DNA of 64,000 bases from Notamacropus eugenii (GCF_028372415.1 NC_092872.1:265447008-265511007), one strand, 5' to 3'; shown: positions 30,261-41,750, counted from the stretch's first letter. Numbers and translations are program-made. Notes: generated by a model not told the origin, from the sequence alone.

Positions 30261-30830
30261 GCTGTTGGTATATGTGATTAAAGAAGATTGTTGACCCTTT
30301 TAGAAGAGCAGATCTAAGAACCTGTGCTAGCAGACCATCGTGGATGTGTCAGGGTGCTTGCTGCTGCAGATGGTTGTAAAAATATGTATGGAAATGCATT
30401 GTAAAGACTGTCAAGCGTGTGTAGACAAACCAGAACTGCTTCCAATATGCTAGCTGCACAATTAGCAGAAGCCTTATCAATTCACTAGATGACTAGAACT
30501 AGAAGCACTTTCAAAATCACTGCTTAGTCACCAGAGATCAGTCATTCTCCTCAACTCTCTCTTTGTTGACTATTTCACTTATGGCATTCAGTGCACTAAG
30601 GATAAAGGCCCTGAACCTTCTCCTATCCAAAGTCATGTGAAATAAGCTGTGGTACTTTGCCTGCATCAGTATTTGCTCTTATATATTTTAAGTAAAGGGA
30701 TTTTGAGTTTGCAAAGTTCCAGAAAATGTGGACTTCTTGGTCTCTGGGAAGAAAGGGCCCACACTGAGGACATAGCATTGGTCCCATCAAGTTCACATTC
30801 AAATGCTGTATGACTGCCACAATTTATCAA
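30261..30830. other. Unassigned block between two antisense L1 parts
   Basis: About 570 bp that I cannot match to L1 although antisense L1 lies on both sides. It could be diverged L1 ORF2, an older insertion or unique DNA. No other structure seen. Confidence 0.4.
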
Positions 30831-31011
30831 TTTATCTGAAACTTTCCCTTTACTCATTTATTGTAGTTCAGTTTCTTTAAGGAGTGTTTTCTTTTTTTAA
30901 TTTGTAACTATGCAGGTATTGTACTTGCTTTAGTATATAAACTCCCTCATAATTTATGCATTTTGTAGTTGTTTTATTTAATTTGACTGTCTCCTATTAT
31001 TGTTGTTGATT
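30831..31011 (-). mobile_element. L1 ORF2 (reverse-transcriptase region), antisense, first part
   Basis: AT-rich sequence with 'tagttgttttatttaatttg' and 'gactgtctcctattattgtt', as in antisense L1 ORF2. Interrupted by the sense L1 at 31028. Confidence 0.6.
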
Positions 31012-31027
31012 TAAAATGCTGTGGATT

Positions 31028-31881
31028 CACCTATCAGACTGGCTAATACGACAAAATAGTAAAATGATAAAGATCGGAGATATGGGAAAATAGGAACACT
31101 AATGCATTGTTGGTGGAGTTGTGAACTGATTCAAACATTCTGGAAGGCATTTGGAACTATGCCTATAGGGCTATAAAACTGTGCATACCCTTTGATCCAA
31201 CAATACCACTTCTAATTCTGCATCCCAAAGAGATCATAAAATAGGGAAAGGACCCACATGTACAAAAATGTTTATAGCAGCTCTTTCTGTGGTGGCAAAG
31301 TATTGGAAATTGAGGAGATTCCCATCAATTGGGGAATGACTGAAGAAGTGGCATATGGATGTAATGGAATACTACTGTTCTATTAAAAATGATGAGCAGC
31401 TGTATTTCAGAAAAACCTGGAAAGACTCCCATGAACTGATGCTGGATGAAATGAGCAGAACCAGGAGAACAATATACATGGTAATGGCAACATTGCGCAA
31501 TGACCAACTTTGCTAGACTTAGCTCTTCTCAGCATTGCAATGATCTAAGACAATTTCAAAAGACTTATGATAGAAAATGCTCTCCACATCCAGAGAAATA
31601 ACTATAGAGTCTGAATGTAGCTTGAAGCATACTATTTCCTCTTTTTTGTTTGTTTTTTGTTCTTTCTTTCTCGTGGTTTTTTTCCTTCTATTCTGATTCT
31701 TCTTTCATAACATGACTAATGTGGAAATAGGTTTAACATGATTATACATGTATAGTCTATATCAGATTGCATGCCATGGGGGAGGAGAGGAGAAGGAAAA
31801 TTTAGAACTCAAAATCTTATGAAACTGAAATGTTGAAAACTAAAAACAAAGATTTTTTTTAAGGATGATATATTTAAAAAA
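31028..31881 (+). mobile_element. L1 3' fragment with exact target copies, nested in antisense L1
   Basis: 5'-truncated L1: 'aatgcattgttggtggagtt', 'cataccctttgatccaacaa', 'ccaataccacttctaattct'-type blocks, then a frame reading MEYYCSIKNDEQLYFRKTW near 31364, homologous to the L1 ORF2 C-terminus. A 3' UTR and A-rich tail follow. Target copy taaaatgctgtggatt flanks it at 31012-31027 and 31882-31897 without mismatch. Confidence 0.93.
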
Positions 31882-31897
31882 TAAAATGCTGTGGATT

Positions 31898-32060
31898 TCA
31901 GTAAGTTTACTTTATAGCCTACAACTTTACTGATGCTATTTACTCAAATAGCTTCTTTTCTGATTCCTTTAGGATTTTCTAAATTAAATATCATGTCATC
32001 AATAAATCAATATAGTTTTATCTTCTCTTTGCCTGTTATTATATTAAAGGCAGCACTCTT
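31898..32060 (-). mobile_element. L1 ORF2 (reverse-transcriptase region), antisense, second part
   Basis: 'atagcctacaactttactga', 'ttcctttaggattttctaaa', 'atcatgtcatcaataaatca' and 'cttctctttgcctgttatta' match the antisense of the L1 reverse-transcriptase region. Confidence 0.8.
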
Positions 32061-34470
32061 AATCACCAGTCAGGACATTCATTTATCTTCATTGGGTCAA
32101 AGTCTAAAAATCATTAAGTTACAATTATTCTCCCATGGGGTAGACACAAGCTCCCACTATCTGCCCAACTTCCAAAAGCAATGGGCTTAGAATAAATCTT
32201 TCCCAAAGTAAATATAGTGATGTATATACATTTATTGTCCTCTCTTCCACCATTATCTCTAAAAAAAATGAACTGAGTTAAAATGAGAAAGAATTTAGGA
32301 CAGACTTTGTTTTTGTTTTGGTGGTTGGGGCTCATGCAATGGGTGAATAGAATAATGAAAAGGGGGGGAAAGGGTGAGGAACAACCTAAAGAGGAGCATT
32401 TGTTCCTGTTTTATGTGCTTTTGAAAACCAAAATCACTCAAAAGAAATGTGAATAGAAATGTATGACCAGAATAAAAAAAGAAAGATGGATCAGTGACAT
32501 TACAAGAGTGAGAGATAATTGATGGACTCCACTGGAATCCATGTAATGTCAAGAGTATAAAGAAGGCCACCAACATATTAAGGGGATCCTCTGTGGTGGG
32601 CTTTCAAAAATTAATTCAAGAATTAACTTTCAAGAACAAAAAGGAAACAGGATGGGTAGACAAGAGTGGGTTGACATCTACATCATTGTAGTTATCTCCT
32701 CATTGGAGTGTTGGTTTGGGAAACCAATCATGTATGAAGAAGCAAAATTTCATAAATAGAAAAGAAAGAACATGACTTGAACTCCCTGAGATGGAGACAA
32801 CAAATAAAACACTTCTAAAGAGAAGGAATTACGAGGATGGATAAATGAAACAGAAGAGATAAATACTTGCATTAGTTTTCAATCTTCTGGGGCAAGAAGC
32901 CGTAAACAGTGATTCCAACAAAAATGTATAAAAAGCAAAATTTACTGGAATTGTTTTAACAAATTTTCTCTCCTTTCCCAACAAAATTATAAAATAAAAT
33001 CCCCACAATACTGCTCTAAATCGACAAGGGTTTTGGTATGGAAGTCACAAGACCACAGGTGGGGCACATTAAGAATAATAAAATGCTGATTCCTGGGGGA
33101 GAAAAAGAAAGAAATGCTGAGTGTGTTGATTTGGGGTCAGAGAAACATAATATGTCAACCTGGAAAGCAGGTGTAATGAGTTTCACTAAATGCGAGCTTT
33201 TGTAGAGATTGTCCAAGAACTTCTCTATGCCTTGTGCCTGAATAATTACATCCCCTGACATGTCTGGAATTTCCAAAAATGGGGCAAAATGAGAGAGAGC
33301 ATTTTTATGTTGGCCCATTTCAGACTCCAGGATGAGGATAGTCAGCCAATAGCTTGGAAGAAGCCATCTCTGCTTACCTCTACCTACTCCTGGCAATTCT
33401 GGGAATTAGGCTTCATTTAACCCTGATTCTGCTCCCCTTAACTCTGAGAAAATCCTACTTGGCCCTGCAACCCCTTTCTTCTCTTCCTACTCTAAAGACC
33501 AAAATGACAGATGGATTTGGGCACCTGGTAAAGGTTGAGGTACCAGATCATGACTCACTGGTTTCGAGAACTGAAAGAGACTTTATCAATCATCCAGGCC
33601 TAGGGTAACAAGAATTTCTCTGCCTCCTTCCTGAAGTATCAAGTGTTTTACATTTCACACTTCACCCAAGATTCTCCATTGCCCTTAAAAGGCTGGGGGG
33701 TGGGGGAGAGGGGGAAATCTCTCTTCTTTTCCACTGGATGGATTTCCCCACTGATTATGTTCTCCCTATTTTAGAGGATCCAAACATCCCAGCTCATTTA
33801 ACTTCTTAACAGTCAGCTTTTTCAAAGGAATATTTATTTCAAAGCTATAACAAAAGCAAACAAGCCTTTCCCCCAATACCTTAGGGACATAATCTCTCCT
33901 TATACCATCTCCATGGTGGGGAGGGTGGAGAGAATAATTAGTTTCACAATTTAGCTTAGTTCTTACATAGCATTAGTCCCACCAAGTACCAAATACAAAC
34001 TCCTCCCCTACCCACAACCCACTAATGTCCAAAGATCTAGTTTCTTCTGCTGGGCTAGTTATAACATCTTCTACTGGAATTCCTGAGTCCAAGGTCCCCA
34101 TGGCCTGGGTTTCTAGATTAGAGACTCCATTCCCTGTACCCAGGACTGAAGAGGATAAATGAAATATACAAGTTCTCAGGGCCACATGACCCAACAGAAA
34201 GAAGAGATGACTCTCAGACCCTTTCCCTGATTACTGCTTGGTGTCATCTGCTATGAATGAATGATTCCTTTATCCCTGAATGCCTAGGGAAGAGAGACTG
34301 CTTTCCATCATGTAGTTCTGAACACACAGCCAGTTCTGACCATAAAGCCATTGCAAAATGCCCATCCATATGGCAGTTCTCTTGTCTTCCAGATGCAGGT
34401 CCCCAGAGTTTCCCACATCAGTAGCTCCATTTTAGGTCATCTGGCATGTACCAAACCCTCATAGATTACA
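32061..34470. other. Long stretch with little recognised content
   Basis: About 2.4 kb. A short antisense L3/CR1 tail is likely at 33555-33620 ('gagactttatcaatcatcca'). The segment 32440-32740 ('aggatgggtagacaagagtg') has the style of an RTE-type LINE 3' coding end, unproven. A 126-codon frame at 33016-33396 (-) has no motif I recognise. The rest looks unique. Confidence 0.35.
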
Positions 34471-34474
34471 CTAG

Positions 34475-34655
34475 TACTATAGATTTACACTTATAAGGCA
34501 CATCACATGCTATTTAGTCTACCTTTAAACCTCTTTACAGATGAAGAAACTAAAGCACTATTATATGAACTGATTTGGCCAGGTAGTGAATAGCAAAGCT
34601 GGTATTTGAACCAAAATCTATTGGCTCCATATTCAGCTCTTTCCACCATAGCATG
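34475..34655 (-). mobile_element. MIR SINE, antisense
   Basis: 'acctctttacagatgaagaa', 'actaaagcactattatatga' and 'ctggtatttgaaccaaaatc' in antisense MIR order. Strongly diverged. Confidence 0.65.
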
Positions 34656-34729
34656 CAGAGTTAGTAGTGGGAGAGAGGAAAAGAAGAGTCCTGCGATTCA
34701 TTTTTCTTTACCTACTATAAAGGGTTATA

Positions 34730-34858
34730 TACAGTCCTGTCACTAGAAAGTAAGCCCCTCCATGATAGAAATGGTCTTTTCTCTATGTATTTCCAGTCCT
34801 TAGCATAATGATGGACATATAGAATGTGATTAATAAGTGCCAAATGGGTTAAATTGAA
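34730..34858 (+). mobile_element. L2 3' end
   Basis: 'agaaagtaagcccctccatg', 'tatttccagtccttagcata' and 'gtgattaataagtgccaaat' are L2 terminal blocks. Confidence 0.7.
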
Positions 34859-35594
34859 TCGATTTACAGATCATTAACACTGGTCCCAAGAATAAAAAGT
34901 AATTACCATGATTAAATTTTACAGTTAGAACACTGAGCCTATAGCATATTTGATAATACCAGAGTTCCAGTATACTAGTTTAGACGTAGGAGGGAAGAGA
35001 ACAAGGAGGAAAAGTAGAAGGCTATGGAAAGGAAGATGGGAAAAAGAATAACAGAAAAAATGAGGCAGAGAAGAGAGGAAAGAAATAATACTTTAGATCC
35101 AAAAGGAGCTCAGCAAATGACAAAAAGGGAAATTAACCACAGGAGTGAAGTCAATACAATAAAGTTCACCTCTCATCTTCTGTGATTCCAATATCAATGA
35201 ATTACCTAACCAGACAGGAATCGAGCATTTTCCTGATTTTCCCTTTCAAAAATATTCACTAAGTGATGAGGCATGAATCCAGTACTGTACTGTTTACCTT
35301 TAATGGCCATGGCTTTTGGGGATTCAACTCACTAAATGATTACCAGGGATAGGTCTCCAAGAAATCAACCCACTGGACTTGTATTTTGGCAGGTGTTTGT
35401 TCATACAAGGCCAGACTATTCAGACAGCTCTCATCCCTAAATACTTTGTGAAATGGATTCCCATTTATCCAATTCCATCTGGGGCCATTGTGCATCTGTA
35501 AAAATGGCTACATTAAATCCAAATAATTTTCCTGATCAGTGACAAATCTTCAAGGGCATGAGCTCAGCATCATTCATTCAGTCAACTAAAGCAT
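34859..35594. other. Repeat-poor block, candidate conserved element
   Basis: Purine-rich at 34985-35110. From 35120 to 35560 no repeat is recognised and homeodomain-like cores are frequent ('tcaatgaattacctaaccag', 'cactaaatgattaccaggga', 'ttaaatccaaataattttcc'). Confidence 0.35.
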
Positions 35595-35712
35595 CATTCC
35601 ATTGTTTTTCAATTAATTCACCAATCAATGAGCATGTATTAAGCCCAACCATGCTCCAGGACCTGTTCTAGATGCTGGCAAAGACAAATATGAAGCAGTC
35701 TCCATCCTTACT
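35595..35712 (-). mobile_element. L2 3' end, antisense
   Basis: 'gcatgtattaagcccaacca' and 'gctccaggacctgttctaga', followed after only 120 bp by the start of a second antisense L2. Confidence 0.7.
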
Positions 35713-35714
35713 CA

Positions 35715-37130
35715 GTCAATCAATCAGGAAGTATTTATTATATACTAGACATTATGCTAAGAACTGGCATACAAAAAAGACAAAAACATGATATCTGCCC
35801 TCAAAGAAAACATGTTCTAATGATGAAACAACATGAAAATCACTATGCACATATAAGTCAGCTATAGAGTAAATGGGAGGTAATCTCAGACAGCAGGTGG
35901 TGAGGTGGAGGGAGGGGAGAGGTTTGGGATAGAGGGCAGAGATGAGAAGGGAAATAATATCAAACAAGGAAGAAAATCACTGAAAAATACAGGAAGATAG
36001 GAAATGTAATGTCATATGTGGCAAAGAGCAAAGAGGACATTATTGCTGAATCATAGAGATTATGAATTGGAATAAAGTTTAATAAAAATATAAAGATAGG
36101 CAGGATTCAGTTATAGACAGTTTTAAATGCCAACCAAGACTTTTTATTTGAACTTGGAGGTAATAGGAAACTAATAGAGATAAAATGGTCAAAGCTATGC
36201 TTGAGGAAAATCACTTGGGCAGTTGAGTGCAGGACAGCGAGAGAGACTTGAAGCAGAGAGACTAGTGGATGTCAACTGCTATAGTACAGGCATGACATGA
36301 TAAGACGTGATATCAGCATGATGATGATGTGAGTGAAGACATGTGAGAGATGTTGTGAAAGTAGAAACAATGACTTGTAAATACATGGGATGTGTGGACT
36401 GAATGGAAGGATGGAGTTAATAAAACACCAAGTTTGTAAGTTTGTAGTGTGTAACTCTCAAAAGTAAAATAAAATTATCAAAGATTGAAGGGTTGGGGAG
36501 AAAGACATTGAGTTCTGTCTTGAACACAATGAGTTTGAGATGTCTACAGGAAAGTCAAATTGAAATGTCCAAATGACAGTTAGTGAAGCAAACCTGGAGC
36601 TCAGGAGAGAAGTTAGGACTTGATGTGCTCATGTCTGTGTCTATGTGTCTGTATCTGTGTCTGTGTAGGACTTGTCTGCTTAGATCTCATTGAACCCCTG
36701 GGAGTTCATGGGATTACTAAGTGAGATATCATAGAAGAAGCAGCTTAGAGAACACCCATGGTTGATAGTCATGGCATGGATAAAGATCCAACAAAAAGAG
36801 ACTGAGGAGGAGCAGGTGAATGATGGGTAGAAGTAAAGGGTGTCCCAAAAAGTTAAAAAAGCAGAAAATATATAGCAGAAGATCCATGATCAACAGTGTC
36901 AAAACTTCAGAAAGGTCAAGAAGGATGAGGACTGAGAAAAGGTAATTCAGATTTGGCAATTCAGAGTTCATTGGAGACTTTGGAGAAGAGAGCAGTTTCA
37001 GTTAAATGATGAACAGAAGCTGAAGTACAGAGAGTTTAGAACTGAGAGGAGAAAGTAAAGTCACTGACAGAAGACAAATCTCTCAAAGAATTCAGTTGAG
37101 AAGGGGGGGGAGGAATATAGAGTGACAGCT
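35715..37130 (-). mobile_element. L2 LINE, antisense, 1.4 kb, reaching the reverse-transcriptase domain
   Basis: From the 3' end ('gaagtatttattatatacta') through the 3' UTR ('taataggaaactaatagaga', 'gaggaaaatcacttgggcag') into ORF2. On the minus strand around 36940-36860 the peptide SVLILLDLSEVLTLLIMDLL corresponds to the L2 reverse-transcriptase segment read as VLILLDLSAAFDTVDHSLL in better copies. Broken frames. The longest L2 copy in the window. Confidence 0.85.
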
Positions 37131-37220
37131 ACCGGGTATGGTAGGATGAAGAAGCTTACATTCCATAGGGAGAAATAACATAAGCACAAAATAAATAGAA
37201 AGTAATCTCAATGGGGCAGC
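37131..37220 (-). mobile_element. L2 3' UTR fragment, antisense
   Basis: 'gaagcttacattccataggg' and 'agcacaaaataaatagaaag' repeat a part of the L2 3' UTR already present in the previous copy, so this is a separate fragment. Confidence 0.6.
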
Positions 37221-37299
37221 TAGACCAGAAATCTAAGGCATATTATTAAATGGCAATGGGCAAAATGAATCTCTACCCCCTCACACCCACTAAAGATGT

Positions 37300-37350
37300 T
37301 CTCCATGCCATAGTAATAGCACTTAAGAAATGTTCCATGAATGAATGAAT
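37300..37350 (+). mobile_element. L2 3' terminus
   Basis: 'gcacttaagaaatgttccat' followed by four gaat units, the typical L2 (TGAA)n end. Confidence 0.7.
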
Positions 37351-37359
37351 GAATGAAGA

Positions 37360-37587
37360 CTTGTTCAACTTGGACCCAGAGAGCAGATTGAGGAAATTGA
37401 GTGAGGCAGATTTAGGCATGAGGGAAGGAAAAACTTCCTAACAGAACTGTCTCAAAATGAAACAGACATCCTCAAGAGGTAATGAACATTTTTCAGGGAT
37501 GTTGAAGAAGATATTTTCTTCATGGGGTATTCATGGGGTATTAAGCCCCTTTCAACTCTAAGCTCTTATAATGCTTACAGGGGTTGT
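37360..37587 (+). mobile_element. L3/CR1 LINE 3' end
   Basis: 'gggaaggaaaaacttcctaa' and 'gaactgtctcaaaatgaaac', then 'taagcccctttcaactctaa' at the end. Sense orientation. Confidence 0.7.
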
Positions 37588-38225
37588 TGTTATTGGCTGG
37601 CCTTCATTCTCAAAGAGGACTATAACATCAGGGAGATGATGCCATGACATATAAGTGAATTTGATTTAAGTAAGGGAGGGCTGTGCAAAGTCACCAGCCT
37701 CACTTTCTCTTCTAGAGTCATCTGAGTCCAGGGACCAGATATGTATTGGGGCAACTGGAGATGATCCAGGAGGCAATGGGAAACCTTGGCCTTTTTTAAG
37801 TTAAGGTCTTTATCAGGTCTCAGTTTGACTGGTGCAGCTCTTATTCAGTGATTAAGTCTAGCTAAGAAATGAGACAAAGGATGGCCTCTTTACCTAGTAA
37901 GAAAAAAAATGACAATCTGAGAGAGGATGATCCTCTGGTTTCTGACTGTGTTATTTACGTTCACTCTGACCCAATCAGGGCCCAACAATGACCAAGTTGG
38001 GCCTGACCTGGGAACTATTGTTGAGTAATCAATGAAAGTCACAGTGGTTTGAGTTTAAGGCGTGGTCTTATGAATTACCTAGGGGAAGAATGTGACAGGG
38101 ATAGAAAGAGAAACAGACAACTCTCTAGATATATAAAAAGATTGACATATCAAAGATATTGGGTCCTGTGACAATTTTCCTGATTTTCAGTGGGGGGAAA
38201 ATAGTTTTAAAGGCAAATTAAGCAA
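37588..38225 (-). mobile_element. RTE-type LINE 3' UTR, antisense, 640 bp
   Basis: The left end 'ggccttcattctcaaagagg' is the complement of the 3' tail of the LINE at 50695. Next come 'agtcaccagcctcactttct' and 'taacttaaaaaaggccaagg' (minus strand), then sequence to 38225. Its last 130 bp (38074-38203) recur at 39025-39158 in the same orientation. Confidence 0.6.
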
Positions 38226-38284
38226 ATATAGTCTTTCAATGTTAATTTTAATAAAATTTTTAAAATATATATTATATGTCATTA

Positions 38285-38490
38285 TGGAGAATGGTGTGGT
38301 ACAGTGGAAAAAACATCGACTCTGTTGTCAGAGGGCCTGGGTTCAAATCCTGGCTCTAAAATTCACTTTTTTTTGACATTTAGCAAATGACTTAGCCTCC
38401 CCAAATCTCAGTTTCCTCAATGGTAAAAATGAGAGGATGGTACTAGTTGACTCAAAAGTCTCTTCTAACTCTAAGTCAGTGGTTCCTATG
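38285..38490 (+). mobile_element. MIR-like SINE with CR1/L3-type tail
   Basis: 'ggtgtggtacagtggaaaaa', 'ctgggttcaaatcctggctc', 'tcagtttcctcaatggtaaa' and 'aaaagtctcttctaactcta'. Confidence 0.85.
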
Positions 38491-39024
38491 TTGTTCTGTC
38501 CTTGACTGGCAAATTGGAAGATGAGATAGTACCTGAAAGCCACTTGAAAGTTTCCAAACTCATACTTGTCCCTGGTTCCCCCAATTCAAGCAATCACAGG
38601 CAACAAAGATACCCTGGGGAGATGAAGACACACATGACTCTACAGTGTCAGAGATAATGTTCTCATTTCTACTCTTTATTACTGAGAATTGCACTTATTT
38701 CATTCCTTCTGCGTCTCAAGAGCCAGTGTTAATCCAAGGTGACTTTCTGAGGATGTGGTTACTTTGGCCCAGAAGCTAGAATGAAAAACAATCAGGCTGT
38801 GTTGCAAAGAGTAGCTTGTAGAGAAACTGTAAATATGTGGTTGCTTTATCTTTTAATCATCCCTTCATCCTTACACAGTCTCCCCAGGCAATGTAAAGAA
38901 TGAACTCGGGTACTTATCTGAATACTTTGGATGAGTAGCAAATAAAGGCTAACTCCAGGAACACTTTCACTCTTGACTTTCCATGTTAATAATGGGCTAT
39001 GATAATCATAATAGCAGACCCTTA
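38491..39024. other. Repeat-free block, candidate conserved element
   Basis: About 530 bp with no recognised repeat or coding frame. Notable AT-rich patches: 'tttattactgagaattgcac' and 'ttgctttatcttttaatcat'. Confidence 0.35.
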
Positions 39025-39158
39025 CATTACCTGGGGGAAGAATGTGGCAGGCATGGAGAGAGAAACAGGAAACTGTCTAGGTATTGAGGAGATGGGCATA
39101 TCAAAGATAGTGGTTCTTCTGAAAACTCTTTTGATTTTAGTGGGAAAAAAGAAATTGT
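39025..39158 (-). repeat. Second copy of the 38074-38203 sequence
   Basis: 'attacctgggggaagaatgt', 'ggcatatcaaagatagtggt' and 'ttgattttagtgggaaaaaa' parallel 38074-38203 at roughly three matches in four by eye, same orientation, about 950 bp apart. Probably another fragment of the same LINE 3' UTR; local duplication is the alternative. Confidence 0.7.
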
Positions 39159-39214
39159 ATTTTCTGGGCATTATCTCCCTTGCTCCTAGTAATTCTGTCT
39201 GATAAATACACTAG

Positions 39215-39335
39215 CATTCTAATTTCCATTTTACAGATAAAGAAATTGAGACTCAAAAAGGTTCAGTGATATGTTTATCAAGCTAATGTCAGAGGTGAGA
39301 TTCTAATTCGGTTCTCTTTCTCCAAGCCCAGGATG
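39215..39335 (-). mobile_element. MIR SINE, antisense, partial
   Basis: 'ttccattttacagataaaga', 'aattgagactcaaaaaggtt' and 'gaggtgagattctaattcgg'. Confidence 0.7.
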
Positions 39336-39944
39336 AGCAATAAAAATAAATACTTATTACTAACATTTGTCAATTGAATTGAATTGAATCAGTTGAAAGG
39401 CTTATATTGGGAAAACGACTGGACAGAATGCCTGCTTTAAGATACTTCGGGACCTTATCATGAGTACAGTTGTTACTACAGAAATAGCAGCTACACCTAT
39501 GTAGGGTCTGCCAGTTTTTAACCCTTGCAACTGACTCATGATCTTGAACCTGAGGGCTGGAGACCTCCCTTTTTCAGCATTTAAACCTCACTCAGTAAGT
39601 TTGTTCAAAGAGAATTGTTGTTATTTTTTAACCGGCTACCATATTACCTCCTCTCTCCCTCTTCCAGTGCATCACCTTAGCTCCACTGGTCTGGAAAATG
39701 AGAAAAATCCTGAGGTCTTCCCAAATGTCAGGTGTTGGACAGTAACCCCTGAATAAACTGCCAGAAGCATCCTGGCATTTTTGTCAGACATTAGATAGTT
39801 GCTGTTGAGAGCTTTTGCTCAGCATCCCCTTGAAATATTCATGAAATTCATGAAGATTTCTGCTAAGTCAGATCTGATATTTTGGTCAGGTGAATGGATA
39901 GACTATCTATTCAGTGATTAATAAAAATGATCAAATCATAAAGA
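39336..39944. other. No recognised feature
   Basis: About 600 bp. Short ATTGA repeats near 39372-39390. The frame 39538-39756 (+) shows no recognised domain. Confidence 0.4.
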
Positions 39945-40175
39945 TGTAGCATGGAATCATGGATGGAAGGCCAGTCTCCAACTCAGGACAACCTGGCTTC
40001 AAGACCTGCCTCTGTCACCCAGTGGCTGTGTGACCCAAGACAAAATATTTAACTTCTCAGTGCTCCAGACAATGAACTAAGCCTCTGGGTGCACAGGAAG
40101 GAGAAAAGCTGTAGATGCACATTAATAGGGGGAGTTTTGTTCCTTTGTTCATCTTACACTGATGAAATCACAATT
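39945..40175 (+). mobile_element. tRNA-derived SINE with distinct 3' half
   Basis: Usual head ('ggcttcaagacctgcctctg', 'ggctgtgtgacccaagacaa') but a different 3' half: 'tctcagtgctccagacaatg', 'ggggagttttgttcctttgt' and 'actgatgaaatcacaattcc'. I associate this with a marsupial SINE subfamily whose name I cannot fix. Confidence 0.65.
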
Positions 40176-40269
40176 CCAAGCCAAAAGGTGGGGAGAAAAA
40201 TCATGCAACCATTAAAATTATATGATTTATAGTTCAAAGGGATTTTAGAGATCATCAAGTCCAGTCCAG

Positions 40270-40365
40270 CATGCATTTATTAAGCACCAACTATACTGAG
40301 CCCTAGGGATTCAAAGGGAGCAAAACAGTTTCAAGAAACTAAAATTCTACTAATAGAGGCAGGGA
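40270..40365 (-). mobile_element. L2 3' end, antisense
   Basis: 'gcatttattaagcaccaact' and 'actgagccctagggattcaa'. Confidence 0.7.
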
Positions 40366-40447
40366 GAGAGAGATAGGGCAAAGACCATAACATGGAGTCC
40401 AAATACTTGACCTTAGAAATGAGGGAAAAGAAGCAAATGTGAAAGGA

Positions 40448-40705
40448 AGCAGCTAAGTGTCTCATGGAATGGAATGGTAGACTCAGAGTCAAGAAGATCA
40501 AGGTTCAAATCCGACCTCAGACACTACCTAGCTTATGTGACCCTGGGAAAGTCATTTTATACCTGTTCCTCAGCTGTAAAATGGGGATAATAGGAGCACC
40601 TCCCAAAGTAGTTGTGAGGATAAAAGGAGATGTTTGTAAAGTAAAGCACTTGGCTTGATTCCTGGCATAAGTAACCACTACGGAAAGACACTGATTACTG
40701 TTGTT
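40448..40705 (+). mobile_element. THER/MIR SINE with L2-like tail
   Basis: 'aaggttcaaatccgacctca', 'gcttatgtgaccctgggaaa', 'ctcagctgtaaaatggggat' and 'tagttgtgaggataaaagga'. Nearly complete. Confidence 0.85.
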
Positions 40706-41315
40706 TTAGTAATTTTGTTTGTTTTCTCAAGTTTCTTTTCGTTATTTTTCTAGTTGTTATAAATTTTAACATATTTTTCAAATAGTTTTATATATTTTCT
40801 GGGATTCTTTTAGTATTTATTTTCTCTCTATCCTACCCTATCTCAACTGAACAAAGAAAAAAATTTTTTAAAAAGAAAGACAACCTTCATCATAAATATA
40901 AGGAGTTTACTTTGTAATAGAGGGAAACAATACATATATGATAGGGAGTGGTAGCCGAAAACAGGAGTTTGAATTTGAGTCACAATGATGGTGAGTAGAT
41001 CCATAAGTCAGTCAGTCATCATAACCTTTCTAGTAACAATTGTAGCCTTGATTAAACAATAATCACTACTCTCTGAGCAAGAGGTAAAAAGTATGTATTT
41101 AGGGTGAGGGTGGGAAGAACAGTGGGGAGGGACAGAATAGGACATATGGTAAGATGCCAAAGTGCTTTCTGGTTTTTTAGGGAATTGTGAGATATGAAGT
41201 CAAGGCTGATAACTAGAAAGGGGCCTAAAGTAGAAAGATGGCAAGTCAAGAAATTTTGGACATGTTGGATCTGAGACATCCACAGGATTCCTACTATTTG
41301 CTGAGAGGAAATTAA
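40706..41315. other. Mostly unassigned
   Basis: T-rich to about 40860. A small antisense L2 patch at about 40890-40935 ('aaggagtttactttgtaata') is possible. Otherwise nothing recognised. Confidence 0.35.
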
Positions 41316-41396
<81 letters not shown>

Positions 41397-41428
41397 ATCT
41401 CTCTTTCTTTCCTTCCCTTCCTTCCTCT
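41316..41428. repeat. (TC)n microsatellite, about 110 bp
   Basis: TC dinucleotide with two 'ttt' interruptions, grading into tttc/ttcc pyrimidine sequence. A long one-sided polypyrimidine tract can form triplex DNA. Confidence 0.97.
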
Positions 41429-41649
41429 CGCTTTCCTAATCTAGCTAGGGTGAGAGTTATGCATTTTCCCTCTTACAGAGCCCTACTTAAACAGAATCTC
41501 TCCAAAATCCACGCTATTTTGGTGATATTGCAAATGGATTGAGGTTTTTTTTTTCAGTAAAATAGATCCATTAAATAACTGAAAGTCAGGGATATGGAAT
41601 TTGGAGAAGGCCAGAATGAGCAGCAGTGTGTATCTCTAGAAAATGCCAA

Positions 41650-41750
41650 GCACAGAGGGTACATATACAAAAATAGGATAGTCTCTGCCCCACATTATAT
41701 TATATTGCATTATATTATATTGTATCACATTATAGTGGGGGAGATAAAAT
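41650..41750 (-). mobile_element. L2 3' region, antisense, with ATATT expansion
   Basis: 'atatacaaaaataggatagt' and 'ctctgccccacattatatta', then 'atagtgggggagataaaatg'. The L2 'cttacattctaat' part has expanded into repeated ttata units. Confidence 0.6.

Noticed and set aside
33016-33396. 126-codon minus-strand frame as a gene
   Set aside because: No recognised domain, no supporting signals; length alone is within chance for 64 kb scanned in six frames.
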